Source: a virus
DNA length: 22,702 nt
IMG/VR virus record: IMGVR_UViG_3300025652_000599
Coordinates: 1 to 22,702 of that record
Strand: one strand, 5' to 3'
Positions within the stretch are counted from its first letter, which is position 1. Each line of letters begins with the position of its first letter. Under the pieces are notes generated by a model. It worked only from the letters and a program-made list of their open reading frames with translations. It was not told the DNA's origin and did no database searches. Made by a program: the position numbers and the translations under genes. This document shows positions 13,207 through 21,607 of this stretch, in pieces.

Positions 13207-13374
13207 ATGAATGTATTTGGAATGAAAAAAGTCAAAGTCGAAAAAGACAAAGGTGTGTACCCATGTAAACACGCACCAAAGCCTAACATGACTGGCGTTA
13301 AAACTACGGGAGTAAAAATCCGTGGTACAGGTGCGGCTACAAAAGGAACTATGGCTCGCGGGCCAATGGGGTAA
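13207..13374 (+). CDS. Tiny basic protein, 55 aa
   Basis: A gene below usual size limits. AGGAG (13195-13199) lies 7 bases before ATG 13207, and the stop lies 3 bases before the next ATG, so the gap between neighbours is filled precisely. The product begins MNVFGMKKVKVEKDKG, has a single Cys in YPCKH, and ends with TTGVKIRGTGAATKGTMARG followed by PMG, a Gly/Thr/Lys motif I recall from short phage proteins beside adaptor genes. About one quarter of residues are Lys/Arg. No membrane segment. Function unknown; probably a virion or assembly component. Confidence 0.78.
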   Translation: MNVFGMKKVKVEKDKGVYPCKHAPKPNMTGVKTTGVKIRGTGAATKGTMARGPMG

Positions 13375-13377
13375 ACT

Positions 13378-14007
13378 ATGAACTATAGCGAGTTAAAAAC
13401 AAATATTGAGAACATCACTGAGAACTCTTTCACTGATGAACAACTCGCTATGTTTACTGAACAAGCCGAACAGAAGATATATAACACTGTTCAAATTCCT
13501 GCCCTGCGTAGAAACGTAACAGGAACGCTTAGTTCAGGAAACAAATACCTTGGTGCACCTACAGATTTCCTGTGGAGCTATTCACTAGCGGTTGTTGATA
13601 GTGCTGGAGACTACCATTACCTACTCAATAAAGATGTAAATTTTGTTAGGGAGGCGTATCCTAGTGCTTCGTCACAAGGATTACCAAAACATTACGCATA
13701 TTTTGACGATGATTCGTTTCTTTTAGGGCCTACTCCTGATAGTGCGTATACAATGGAATTACATTATGGGTACTACCCTGAGTCAATTGTTACAGCGGGT
13801 ACTACATGGTTAGGTGATGAGTTTGATTCAGCGTTACTTAATGGGGCATTAATCGAGGCAATACGCTTTATGAAAGGCGAGCCTGATTTAGTGCAGTTTT
13901 ATGAGCGTTTATACGTTCAATCGCTAAAACTGCTTAAAACTTTGGGTGATGGTAAACTTCGTGAAGATACATATCGCTCTGGGCAGTTTAGAATGAAAGT
14001 AGAATAG
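13378..14007 (+). CDS. Head-tail adaptor protein (SU10-like type)
   Basis: A 209-residue protein of a very common marine phage type, which I associate with podovirus adaptor proteins between portal and tail. The N-terminus is helical with FTDEQLAMFTEQAEQKIYNT (18-37), then RRNVTGTLSSGNKYLGAPTD (44-63), strands around YLLNKDVNFVREAYP, FLLGPTPDSAYTMELHYGYYP (about 113-133) and a C-terminal helical part with GALIEAIRFMKGEPDLVQFYERL. This helix-strand-helix layout fits adaptors whose C-terminal helix joins the portal. Only a weak ribosome site precedes the ATG. The specific subfamily is from memory, the connector role likely from fold pattern and context. Confidence 0.8.
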   Translation: MNYSELKTNIENITENSFTDEQLAMFTEQAEQKIYNTVQIPALRRNVTGTLSSGNKYLGAPTDFLWSYSLAVVDSAGDYHYLLNKDVNFVREAYPSASSQGLPKHYAYFDDDSFLLGPTPDSAYTMELHYGYYPESIVTAGTTWLGDEFDSALLNGALIEAIRFMKGEPDLVQFYERLYVQSLKLLKTLGDGKLREDTYRSGQFRMKVE

Positions 14008-14017
14008 GAGATAAAAA

Positions 14018-14446
14018 ATGGCAATATCGCAAGCAATGGTAACTTCATTCAAGAAAGCACTTCTTGATGGAGAAATGGACTTTAGTTCCAATACGTCTCA
14101 GACGTTTAAGATCGCACTGTTTACCTCATCCGCAACACTGGGTGCAGCAACAACAGCGTACAGTACAACAAACGAAGTATCCGGTACAGGTTATACAGCG
14201 GGTGGTAACACGTTAACCGTTGTAGCTCCCACAACGTCTGGTACTACGGCGCTCTTAGATTTTGCAAACACTACGTGGTCTACAGCAACAATTACGGCAC
14301 GTGGGGCACTAATATATAAGTCTGGTGGCGGTGATCCCGCTGTGGCAGTTCTTGATTTTGGAGCTGACAAGACATCAACAGCAGGTGATTTTACTATCCA
14401 ATTCCCTACTGCTGATGCGTCTAACGCCATTATACGAATAGCGTGA
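14018..14446 (+). CDS. Putative virion beta protein, 142 aa
   Basis: A Thr/Ala/Ser-rich beta protein: AISQAMVTSFKKALLDGEMD (2-21), FKIALFTSSATLGAATTAY (30-48), VLDFGADKTSTAGDFTIQFP (about 110-129) and the end ASNAIIRIA. This type is common beside fibre genes in marine phages, with a TFKIALYTS-like segment and the ending PTADASNAIIRIA that I recall well. AGGAGA lies 6 bases before the ATG. It has no signal or membrane segment. It probably forms part of the tail tip or fibre base; that role is inferred from its neighbours, the adaptor upstream and two repeat proteins downstream. Confidence 0.8.
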   Translation: MAISQAMVTSFKKALLDGEMDFSSNTSQTFKIALFTSSATLGAATTAYSTTNEVSGTGYTAGGNTLTVVAPTTSGTTALLDFANTTWSTATITARGALIYKSGGGDPAVAVLDFGADKTSTAGDFTIQFPTADASNAIIRIA

Positions 14447-14452
14447 TGACTG

Positions 14453-15349
14453 ATGGCTGATGTACTTGTAACCTATGGAGGTTGGTCCGCTGGTGGGTGG
14501 GGCAGTACCGCGTGGGGTACCGATGTACAGATGCCGTCAGCGACAGGTGCGGTTGGTACTGTATCTGTTAGTGGTGCCGCTACGGTTCAACCTGCTGGGC
14601 TTGAAGCTACAACAGCAATAGGTACAGTTAGTGTTGTTGCGGAAGCAAATATCTTCCCAACAGGGGTTGCAGCCACAGGAACATTAGGCACTGTAGTTGT
14701 TGATGCGGCAGCTAATGTAGCCGTTACAGGTGTTTCATGCACGTCCGCGTTAGGTAGCGTGACTGTTAGTGCAGGGGCTGTAGTTCAACCCTCTGGACTA
14801 GAAGCAACAACAGCGTTAGGAACAGTAGCAGTTTCCGCAGATGCTAACATAGCGGTAACTGGCAATGTAGGAACAAGTGCACTTGGCAGTGTAACTGTAA
14901 GCGCAGGAGCAATTGTCTCCCCCGCAGGTTTATCCGCTACAGGCGGTTTAGGTTCGGTAACTGTTGTTGCTGAAGCAAATATCTACCCCGTCGGGGTAAG
15001 CGCTACAAGTGCTTTAGGCACAGTCTCCACGACAGGAGACGCAAACGTCGCAGCATCTGGGCTTGCGGTCACAGGTTCTATTGGAACTGTCTCTGTAAGT
15101 TTAGGTATTGTAGAAAATGTAACAGGAGTCTACGGACAAACACAACTCGGTAGTGTAATAGTTGCAGCTAACTCAGATATAGCTGTAACAGGTGTAAATG
15201 CAGCAGGCGCGGTAGGTACAGTATTTGTTTGGGGAGACATAAATGACAATCAAAACCCCAATTGGCAAAATATTGCTGGCGCACAAGCACCAACTTGGGG
15301 TAATGTTTCAACAGGACAGACTCCTAATTGGCAAGATATAGCCGCGTGA
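14453..15349 (+). CDS. 22-residue repeat protein, probable tail or fibre component
   Basis: A 298-residue protein almost free of Lys/Arg. After a Gly/Trp-rich head (residues 1-29), ten consecutive repeats of exactly 22 residues (30-249) follow a pattern ATxALGTVxVxAxAN(V/I)xVTGVx, with alternating small and branched residues typical of stacked beta strands. An eleventh half-repeat leads into three 11-residue units (264-296) with the pattern NxxQxPxWxxI. Alternate repeats are more alike (for example units 4 and 6, or 2 and 7), hinting at 44-residue duplications. The start has no strong ribosome site and lies 6 bases after the previous stop. It is likely a virion protein, perhaps a fibre linker or surface adhesin. 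The three-Trp C-terminus could be a docking tag. Confidence 0.8.
   Translation: MADVLVTYGGWSAGGWGSTAWGTDVQMPSATGAVGTVSVSGAATVQPAGLEATTAIGTVSVVAEANIFPTGVAATGTLGTVVVDAAANVAVTGVSCTSALGSVTVSAGAVVQPSGLEATTALGTVAVSADANIAVTGNVGTSALGSVTVSAGAIVSPAGLSATGGLGSVTVVAEANIYPVGVSATSALGTVSTTGDANVAASGLAVTGSIGTVSVSLGIVENVTGVYGQTQLGSVIVAANSDIAVTGVNAAGAVGTVFVWGDINDNQNPNWQNIAGAQAPTWGNVSTGQTPNWQDIAA
14540..15199 (+). repeat. Ten 66-base coding repeats
   Basis: Ten in-frame units of 66 bases encode residues 30-249 of the repeat protein with no insertions or deletions between units. Anchor residues are Gly at unit position 6 in all ten and Gly at position 20 in nearly all, with Val/Ile at 5, 8 and 10. DNA sequences of the units differ widely in third codon positions, so selection acts on the protein pattern. 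Confidence 0.88.
15242..15340 (+). repeat. Three 33-base coding repeats with Trp
   Basis: Three 11-residue units, NDNQNPNWQNI, AGAQAPTWGNV and STGQTPNWQDI, follow the 22-residue repeats. Invariant positions are Gln4, Pro6 and Trp8, with Asn/Asp10 and Ile/Val11. The unit is half the length of the preceding repeat, but the sequences are unrelated. Confidence 0.85.
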
Positions 15350-15359
15350 GGATTAAAAG

Positions 15360-18300
15360 ATGACAACACAGTACACTTCGACACTTAAACTAGCCCTTCC
15401 TGTCCAAGGGGAACTCAGTGGTACATGGGGGGATGTTGTAAACGACAATATCACTTCTATGATTGAGCAGGCCATTGTCGGGCGTGCAGTCATTAACACG
15501 TGGTCGAGTAACTCCCATGTGCTGACTACCGCTGATGGTACAACCTCTGAATCGCGTTGTGCGATGCTAGAGTTCACCGATACAGGATCAAATCTTACTG
15601 GGGCAGCGACTGTGGTATGCCCTACAGCCGCTAAAATCTATATTGCTAAGAATGCTTCGGGACAAGCCGCCACGCTTAAAACCTCTGGCGGCTCGGGTAT
15701 TGCGATACCAAACGGCAAAACAATGTTTCTTTTCTGTGACGGTACTAACGTCGTAGAAGGCGCTACAAATATCCAATCGCTATCTGTTGGTGGGTACACA
15801 GTCTCTCTTGCGGGTAATTTAACAACCGCAGCGGCGTTTACAACGGCTGGAGCGAATGCACTTACGTTAACAACTACAGGTGCGACTAACGTAACTTTAC
15901 CTACAACAGGCACATTAGCTACGCTTGCGGGTACAGAAACACTTACGAACAAGACCCTGACAGGGCCTACTATCTCGTCACCAACACTGACGGGTTCTAT
16001 TTCAGCGACCGATTTGACTATTTCTGGTAATACCACGATTGGTGATGCCGCGTCAGATACGTTGACTGTTAACAGTACAATTACGTCACATCTTCTGTTT
16101 ACCGATAATACTTACGATATAGGCGCAACGGGTGCTACACGCCCCCGCAACTTGTTTCTATCGGGTAATGCCACTGTTGGTGGGAATATTGTTCTTACAG
16201 GTGGTATTGATGTTACTGGCAACTTTGGTGTTGACGGTAATTTTGATGTAAATACTGACAAATTTACTGTTACCGCATCGAATGGTAACACTGCTGTAGC
16301 AGGAACACTTGGAGTAACGGGTGCAACTACTGCAACTGGTGGCCTTAATGTCGATACGATCAGTGAAATTACTTCTGCTGGTGGTGTGACTATTGATGGT
16401 GTTGTGCTTAAAGATAGTGGAATAACTGCTACCGGCACAATCAAGCTGGATGGTAACTATCCTACTAATGCAGGTAACGTAGCTTTAGGTGATACCGCTT
16501 TAGATAGCTTATCAAGCGGTGCTAGTAATACCGCGATTGGTAGTGCTGCTTTAACGGCTAATACTTCAGGAGATTCCAATACCGCTGTTGGAAACGTAGC
16601 TGCAACTTCCAACACTACAGGCGACAACCTTTCTGCCTTTGGTAGATATGCTCTTTACGGTAATACAACCGGATCAAATAACACAGGGTTGGGTTTCCAA
16701 TCTTTGATGGGCAACACCACCGCAAGTAACAACACTGCTGTGGGGTATCAATCGCTTTTTGCAAACACCACAGCGGATTATAATACTTCTGTCGGTACAT
16801 CTTCTTTAACAGATAATACAACTGGGGCACATAACACGGCCCTTGGGGCAGATGCTCTTGGTAATAATACAACGGCAGATAATAATACAGGAATAGGTTC
16901 GTCTGCACTGTACATAAATACCACTGGGGCAAACAATACGGCTATTGGTAGAAGTGCTTTAGCCGCAAACACCACAGGTTCTCAAAACGTAGCCGTGGGT
17001 GCTTTAGCAGGAGATGCTATAACGACTGGCACACTAAACACGATTCTTGGCAGTTCTACGGGTTCTGGTATTACAACAGGAGCAGGCAACACCTTACTTG
17101 GGTACGCGGCAGGAGGAGTAGAAACCACAGGCAGTAATAACGTTATTGTCGGCCAAGCAGGACAAGCACAGCTTACCGTTAATGACACAGTTGCAGTCGG
17201 TGATGGTGCGTTACAAACAAACACTAAGTCCTCTAAAAACACAGCAATTGGTAGAAGTGCTTTAAGAACTCTTAATCACACTAGTGCTACCGATGCCTAC
17301 AATACAGCTTTGGGCTATAACGCTGGTTATGCAGTAACCACAGGCGCAGAAAACACCCTCATCGGTGGTCTTGCAGGTGATGCCTTAACTAACTCAGATA
17401 GAAACGTAGCATTAGGATTTGCCGCTTTAGGCGCTGAAATATTAGGGCAGTACAGCACAGCTATTGGTTGGAACGCTTTAGGCGTACAATCAAACAGCAG
17501 TGCGGCAAATGCTCTTAATACCGCAGTAGGCTACAACTCTGGAGCCGCAGTAACCACAGGTGTCCAAAACACGTTTATTGGCGGCCTTGCAGGAGACGCC
17601 GCCACCACCGCCAACAACAACACAGCGGTGGGTTATAATGCTTTAACCACAAGCACTACAGGCGCAGAAAATGTTGCGGTAGGTGTTGAAGCAGGAATGA
17701 GTGTTACTACTGGTTCTGAGAACGTAATGCTCGGTGTGTATGCAGGCTCTTCTAATGCCTCTACTGTCAACGGTATTACTACAGGTTCAGCAAACATAGC
17801 CATCGGTCTTGGTGCTATGGCAGGAGATGGAACAGCCGTAACAGGTTCTAATAATATCGCTATTGGTAGATATGCAGGGCAAAAATTTACATCTGGTAGT
17901 CGTAACATTGCTATTGGACAAGGAGCCTTAGATGCTAACACTACTGCATCAGGCAATGTTGCGGTGGGGCACCTTGCATTAGGCGCAACCACTACAGGTG
18001 AACAGAATGTAGCGTTTGGAACTCAAGCGGGAACCGCTCTAACTACCGGCGCACATAACACATTTATTGGATCGTACAGCGGCCTCAACACCACGACAGC
18101 AAATTACAACACTGTTGTCGGTAACTACGCACTAGCTATAAATACCAGCGGTGAAAGAAATACCGTACTGGGTCGTGCGGCTATGTACGCAAATAGCTCA
18201 GGAAGCTATAACACGGCTGTTGGGTATGATTCGTTAGCTGGAAATACAACAGCAAGCAACAACACCGCTGTTGGTTATCAGGCCCTATACGTTAATAGTA

Positions 18301-20795
18301 CAGGCACAAATAATGCGGCGCTTGGCTATAGAGCATTACATGCCAACACCACCGGAGGCTCGAACACTGCGATAGGTGTCGATGCCCTGCTAACCAACAC
18401 GACGGGTGAAACTAATACCGCAGTGGGTAGAAGGGCCATGGAGGACAACACCACTGGCTCTAATAACATCGCTATGGGCTACGGTTCGCTGCGAAACAAC
18501 ACCACTGGTAGCAGTAACGTTGCCCTTGGTTATTTGGCACTGGACGCTGCTACAACCGCTTCCAACAACGTTGCTGTCGGCTTTATTGCACTTGATGCAA
18601 ACACAACGGGTTCTAGTAATGTCGCCATCGGTTACTCCGCCCTTGGAGAAAACACTACCGCATCTTTTAACACCGCAGTGGGTCATTTGGCTTTAGCGCA
18701 AAATACGACAGGTAGTGCAAACGTAGCCATAGGTTATCTTGCGGGTGACGCTTTGACGACCGGCGGCTCCAACGTAGCTATAGGGTATAACGCTTTAACG
18801 ACAGAAGATGCGCATGGCGGTAACGTAGCCGTAGGTACTAACGCGGCTAGAGACTTAAATGCTGGAGCCACGGGCTATCACACTGCTATAGGCCATAATG
18901 CTGGCCTTAACATGACGACTGCCATTCAAAACACTATAGTGGGTAGTTTGGCTGGTGACGCGCTTACGACCGGCGGAAACAACGTAGTCGTTGGTAATGG
19001 CGCTTTGACGAGCGATTTACTTGGCCTTGGAACAACTGTTCTTGGCACACAGGCCATGTCAAATCAGGTCATGAATAATTCGTATTCGTTCAATACAGCG
19101 GTTGGATTTCAGTCCCTTTATTATAACGTGACCGGCCAAAACAACACGGTACTGGGTTATCGTGCAGGATTTGGTAGTGTTTCTGGAGCCAGCACTAACA
19201 CTCTTACTGCGATAGGTAGTAAAGCGGCTCAAAATATTACGACCGCTACAAACAACACCAATGTCGGAGCATCTTCTGGATTAAGTACAACCACAGGCTC
19301 ATCCAACACGAGTGTGGGATCAAGTACCTTATATGCCAACACGACCGGTGCCAACAACACGGCTGTGGGTTATCTAGCGGGTTATTCAAACTCAACTGCT
19401 GAAAACAATACCTTTGTTGGTCAAGCGGCAGGTTATTCAAACAATACCGGAGCGCAAAATACTTTTGTTGGCAGGATTTCTGCTGATGCGAATACAACAG
19501 GCGCAGACAACGCCGCCTTGGGGTATTGGAGCTTATCCGACAATACGACCGGTGCTTCCAACACGGCTCTAGGAAGCAGGGCGATGACCGGCAATACTAC
19601 GGCAGATTACAACACCGCCGTGGGTTTTGAGGCTTTACACACAAATACCACTTACACGGGCAACACCGCTGTAGGCGCACAAGTATTACGCACAACTAAT
19701 GGGGGCATAGGAAACACTGCTGTCGGCACTTATCACCCCGGCAGTCGGAATGCTGCAATGAGGTTTAACACTTCTGGGTCTTACAATAGCGCCTTTGGTC
19801 CGGGGTCTTTAGAGGCAAATACGACCGGAAATAATAACGTAGCTATCGGGTATTCAACATTATCCGCTAACACCACAGGTGTTAATAACGTGGCGATTGG
19901 TCTTAGTGCTGGGGTTAAGAATGTATCGGGTACATACAATACCTTTGTTGGCGATAAGGCGGGGCATGAAAGCGTAGTTGCTGGCTCTGCGGCAAACACC
20001 TTTATTGGGCAATTTGCAGGCTACTATGTAACTACCGGAGCCAATAACACTATTCTTGGAGGTTTTGGTGGTAACTCTGGTGGCGTAGACATTCGCACCT
20101 CAAGCAATAATATTATCTTAGCAGATGGTGCTGGTAATCCTCGGCTGATGATAAACAGTGACGGAAACATCACAAGCAGTCCGGGCAATGTCGCCAGCTT
20201 TAGTCGCCAAAACGCTGGTGTAACAATACGAACAAATGATGGCGGCACGTTACAATGTTCAAGAAACAGTGGTACGCCGCTTGAAATTAATCGTATCGCT
20301 AATGATGGTACGCTTGTTCAATTTTTCCAAGACGACAGTAATGAAGGCAATATTTCTGTAAGCGGAAGCACCGTAAGTTATAATGGTTTTGCGGGTCGGC
20401 ACGAATCATCTGGTATACCCGCAAATACTCCAAAAGGCACTGTTGTTAGTACAATAGATGAGCTTGATGTTTATCCTACTAGCTCCCCAAAAGCAGGTCA
20501 GCCAAGACTAGATCACGCTAAAGTGCAGGTTTCTAGTTCTGCGGGGGATGCTTGCGTCTACGGTGTGGTAGATATGTTCGATGACGACGAAAAAGTTATG
20601 GTTGTGTCTGTTGGTATTGGCTCTGTTCGAGTGACAGGAGCTTGCAGCAAAGGCGATCTGCTCGAAAGTAACGGTGACGGTACGGCGGTCGTACAATCTG
20701 ATGACATTATTAGAAGTAAAACAATTGGTAAAGTAACAATAGGAGACAGCACCGTTGCTGAAAAACTTGTATCCTGCGTACTTTACTGTGGCTAA
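15360..20795 (+). CDS. Giant tail fibre with YadA-like repeats, 1811 aa
   Basis: Host-recognition fibre, probably a trimer. The N-terminus, LALPVQGELSGTWGDVVND (about 11-29), matches the virion-attachment start of marine phage fibres. Residues about 130-370 are a Thr/Gly/Ala beta shaft with LTNKTLTGPTISSPTLTG, typical of phage fibres. Residues about 370-1570 are some seventy repeats of a 17-residue unit NTTGxxNTAxGxxALxx, like the left-handed beta-roll head of YadA-type adhesins. The C-terminal 220 residues are non-repetitive: a strand-rich part with LMINSDGNI, then KGTVVSTIDELDVYP to VTGACSKGDLLESNGDG and the end, resembling the cap domains of phage fibres that end in a KGDLL beta-barrel; no peptidase S74 catalytic motif is seen. 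GAGG lies 8 bases before the ATG. At 5.4 kb it is a quarter of the window. Confidence 0.9.
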   Translation: MTTQYTSTLKLALPVQGELSGTWGDVVNDNITSMIEQAIVGRAVINTWSSNSHVLTTADGTTSESRCAMLEFTDTGSNLTGAATVVCPTAAKIYIAKNASGQAATLKTSGGSGIAIPNGKTMFLFCDGTNVVEGATNIQSLSVGGYTVSLAGNLTTAAAFTTAGANALTLTTTGATNVTLPTTGTLATLAGTETLTNKTLTGPTISSPTLTGSISATDLTISGNTTIGDAASDTLTVNSTITSHLLFTDNTYDIGATGATRPRNLFLSGNATVGGNIVLTGGIDVTGNFGVDGNFDVNTDKFTVTASNGNTAVAGTLGVTGATTATGGLNVDTISEITSAGGVTIDGVVLKDSGITATGTIKLDGNYPTNAGNVALGDTALDSLSSGASNTAIGSAALTANTSGDSNTAVGNVAATSNTTGDNLSAFGRYALYGNTTGSNNTGLGFQSLMGNTTASNNTAVGYQSLFANTTADYNTSVGTSSLTDNTTGAHNTALGADALGNNTTADNNTGIGSSALYINTTGANNTAIGRSALAANTTGSQNVAVGALAGDAITTGTLNTILGSSTGSGITTGAGNTLLGYAAGGVETTGSNNVIVGQAGQAQLTVNDTVAVGDGALQTNTKSSKNTAIGRSALRTLNHTSATDAYNTALGYNAGYAVTTGAENTLIGGLAGDALTNSDRNVALGFAALGAEILGQYSTAIGWNALGVQSNSSAANALNTAVGYNSGAAVTTGVQNTFIGGLAGDAATTANNNTAVGYNALTTSTTGAENVAVGVEAGMSVTTGSENVMLGVYAGSSNASTVNGITTGSANIAIGLGAMAGDGTAVTGSNNIAIGRYAGQKFTSGSRNIAIGQGALDANTTASGNVAVGHLALGATTTGEQNVAFGTQAGTALTTGAHNTFIGSYSGLNTTTANYNTVVGNYALAINTSGERNTVLGRAAMYANSSGSYNTAVGYDSLAGNTTASNNTAVGYQALYVNSTGTNNAALGYRALHANTTGGSNTAIGVDALLTNTTGETNTAVGRRAMEDNTTGSNNIAMGYGSLRNNTTGSSNVALGYLALDAATTASNNVAVGFIALDANTTGSSNVAIGYSALGENTTASFNTAVGHLALAQNTTGSANVAIGYLAGDALTTGGSNVAIGYNALTTEDAHGGNVAVGTNAARDLNAGATGYHTAIGHNAGLNMTTAIQNTIVGSLAGDALTTGGNNVVVGNGALTSDLLGLGTTVLGTQAMSNQVMNNSYSFNTAVGFQSLYYNVTGQNNTVLGYRAGFGSVSGASTNTLTAIGSKAAQNITTATNNTNVGASSGLSTTTGSSNTSVGSSTLYANTTGANNTAVGYLAGYSNSTAENNTFVGQAAGYSNNTGAQNTFVGRISADANTTGADNAALGYWSLSDNTTGASNTALGSRAMTGNTTADYNTAVGFEALHTNTTYTGNTAVGAQVLRTTNGGIGNTAVGTYHPGSRNAAMRFNTSGSYNSAFGPGSLEANTTGNNNVAIGYSTLSANTTGVNNVAIGLSAGVKNVSGTYNTFVGDKAGHESVVAGSAANTFIGQFAGYYVTTGANNTILGGFGGNSGGVDIRTSSNNIILADGAGNPRLMINSDGNITSSPGNVASFSRQNAGVTIRTNDGGTLQCSRNSGTPLEINRIANDGTLVQFFQDDSNEGNISVSGSTVSYNGFAGRHESSGIPANTPKGTVVSTIDELDVYPTSSPKAGQPRLDHAKVQVSSSAGDACVYGVVDMFDDDEKVMVVSVGIGSVRVTGACSKGDLLESNGDGTAVVQSDDIIRSKTIGKVTIGDSTVAEKLVSCVLYCG
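16470..20070 (+). repeat. About seventy 51-base coding repeats in the fibre
   Basis: In-frame 51-base units encode the 17-residue pattern NTTGxxNTAxGxxALxx. A minority are 1 to 15 residues longer, mainly those ending LAGDA(L/I)TTG. The core NTTG is written with many codon combinations (AATACAACC, AACACGACG, AACACTACA and others), so DNA repeats are much less similar than the protein repeats. Limits are approximate because the units fade at both ends. Confidence 0.88.
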
Positions 20796-20811
20796 TTAAA
20801 GGAGAAATGAA

Positions 20812-21135
20812 ATGGCTATAACCTACACTTGGACAGTGACAAACATGTCCGTACTACAAACCCCACAACCAGATTTCGTTGTTGATGCGCAGTGGCTATG
20901 CACGGGCGTTGATGGCGATTATTCTGGAGAAATTAATGGGATTCAAGCATTCCCTGACCAACAGGGTGACGATTTTGTCCCGTATGCAAACCTTACCGAA
21001 TCTGAAGTTTTAGGCTGGATATGGGAGCAAATGGGTGAAGACGGAAAATCCAACTGGGAAGCGTGTGTGGCAGGACAGATTGACTCTGAAAAGAATCCAC
21101 CTGTTTCGCCTACTCAAGAACCACTACCGTGGTAA
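20812..21135 (+). CDS. Fibre-associated small protein, DUF7936-like
   Basis: A 107-residue acidic protein with AITYTWTVTNMSVLQTPQP (2-20), VVDAQWLCTGVDGDYSGEI (about 23-41) and YANLTESEVLGWIWEQMGEDG (58-78), ending NPPVSPTQEPLPW. The pattern of a TWxxTN strand, a V-xW strand, then LTExEVLGWxWxQ and a short Pro-rich tail is one I recall in small proteins coded right after phage fibre genes (called DUF7936, from memory). GGAG lies 7 bases before ATG 20812; ATG 20807 opens a 4-codon frame only. It may be a fibre chaperone or a tail-surface protein; no catalytic motif is visible. Confidence 0.78.
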   Translation: MAITYTWTVTNMSVLQTPQPDFVVDAQWLCTGVDGDYSGEINGIQAFPDQQGDDFVPYANLTESEVLGWIWEQMGEDGKSNWEACVAGQIDSEKNPPVSPTQEPLPW

Positions 21136-21161
21136 TTTAACTTAAACCAAGGAGACTTATG

Positions 21162-21386
21162 ATGGGAAAAGACAAAAAGACCCCAATCACAGTTAACGAC
21201 AAAGAATACTTTGTAGAAGAAATGACTGAACAGCAGAAGACGATGGTAAACCATCTTGCTGACCTCGAACGAAAAATGGGTTCAGCTCAGTTCAATATGG
21301 ATCAACTTAATGTCGGTCGTGAAGCATTTGCTAATATGCTGGCGCAGTCGTTAGAAAACCCTGAACCCAAAGAAGTAAGTGAGTAA
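21162..21386 (+). CDS. Conserved small protein, DUF6447-like, 74 aa
   Basis: A helical, acidic 74-residue protein: TPITVNDKEYFVEEMTEQQK (7-26), then MVNHLADLERKMGSAQFNMD and QLNVGREAFANMLAQSLE (about 48-65). The shape, a short strand hairpin followed by a two-helix coiled coil, is typical of a family I recall as DUF6447. AGGAG (21150-21154) lies 7 bases before ATG 21162 and 4 before ATG 21159, so 21162 is preferred. It lies between fibre-associated and lysis genes. Function unknown. Confidence 0.78.
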   Translation: MGKDKKTPITVNDKEYFVEEMTEQQKTMVNHLADLERKMGSAQFNMDQLNVGREAFANMLAQSLENPEPKEVSE

Positions 21387-21394
21387 GATGTATT

Positions 21395-21586
21395 ATGAGC
21401 CGCACTGTTCGAGATGCCCATCGTCGCATAGACGAAATTGAGCCTAGAGTGACCAAGCTGGAGACCGAGGTACATATCCAATTTAAAGAGGTATTTACTC
21501 GGATTAAACGCTTGGAAACAATCCTGATCGGTGCGGCTGGTACCATAATAGCAATGCTAGTAGCCATCTTATCAAAAATGGGTTAA
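21395..21586 (+). CDS. Coiled-coil plus one-TM protein, XhlA-like
   Basis: A 63-residue protein with a charged coiled coil (about 8-41, with RRIDEIEPRVTKLETEVH) and one C-terminal membrane segment (about 42-61, ILIGAAGTIIAMLVAIL) ending in KMG. This is the architecture of XhlA-type proteins, which work with a holin in bacterial and phage lysis. It lies just before a holin and an endolysin, so a role in lysis, perhaps as antiholin or holin partner, is likely. No strong ribosome site is seen. It has no cleavable signal or lipobox, so it does not look like a spanin. Confidence 0.78.
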   Translation: MSRTVRDAHRRIDEIEPRVTKLETEVHIQFKEVFTRIKRLETILIGAAGTIIAMLVAILSKMG

Positions 21587-21607
21587 CAAAGAGATAGGAG
21601 GCTATTT

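Noticed and set aside
16470-20070. Regular spaced repeats considered as a CRISPR array
   Set aside because: Repeats are coding, in frame, 51 bases long without unique spacers, and their DNA varies at third codon positions.
15638-20248. Several leftward frames rich in Val, Pro, Ala and Leu within the fibre gene
   Set aside because: They mirror the Asn/Thr/Gly repeat of the fibre on the opposite strand and repeat with the same period; none has a ribosome site.
20070-20795. Fibre C-terminus considered as the variable region of a diversity-generating retroelement
   Set aside because: No reverse transcriptase, template repeat or matching second copy is visible in the window.
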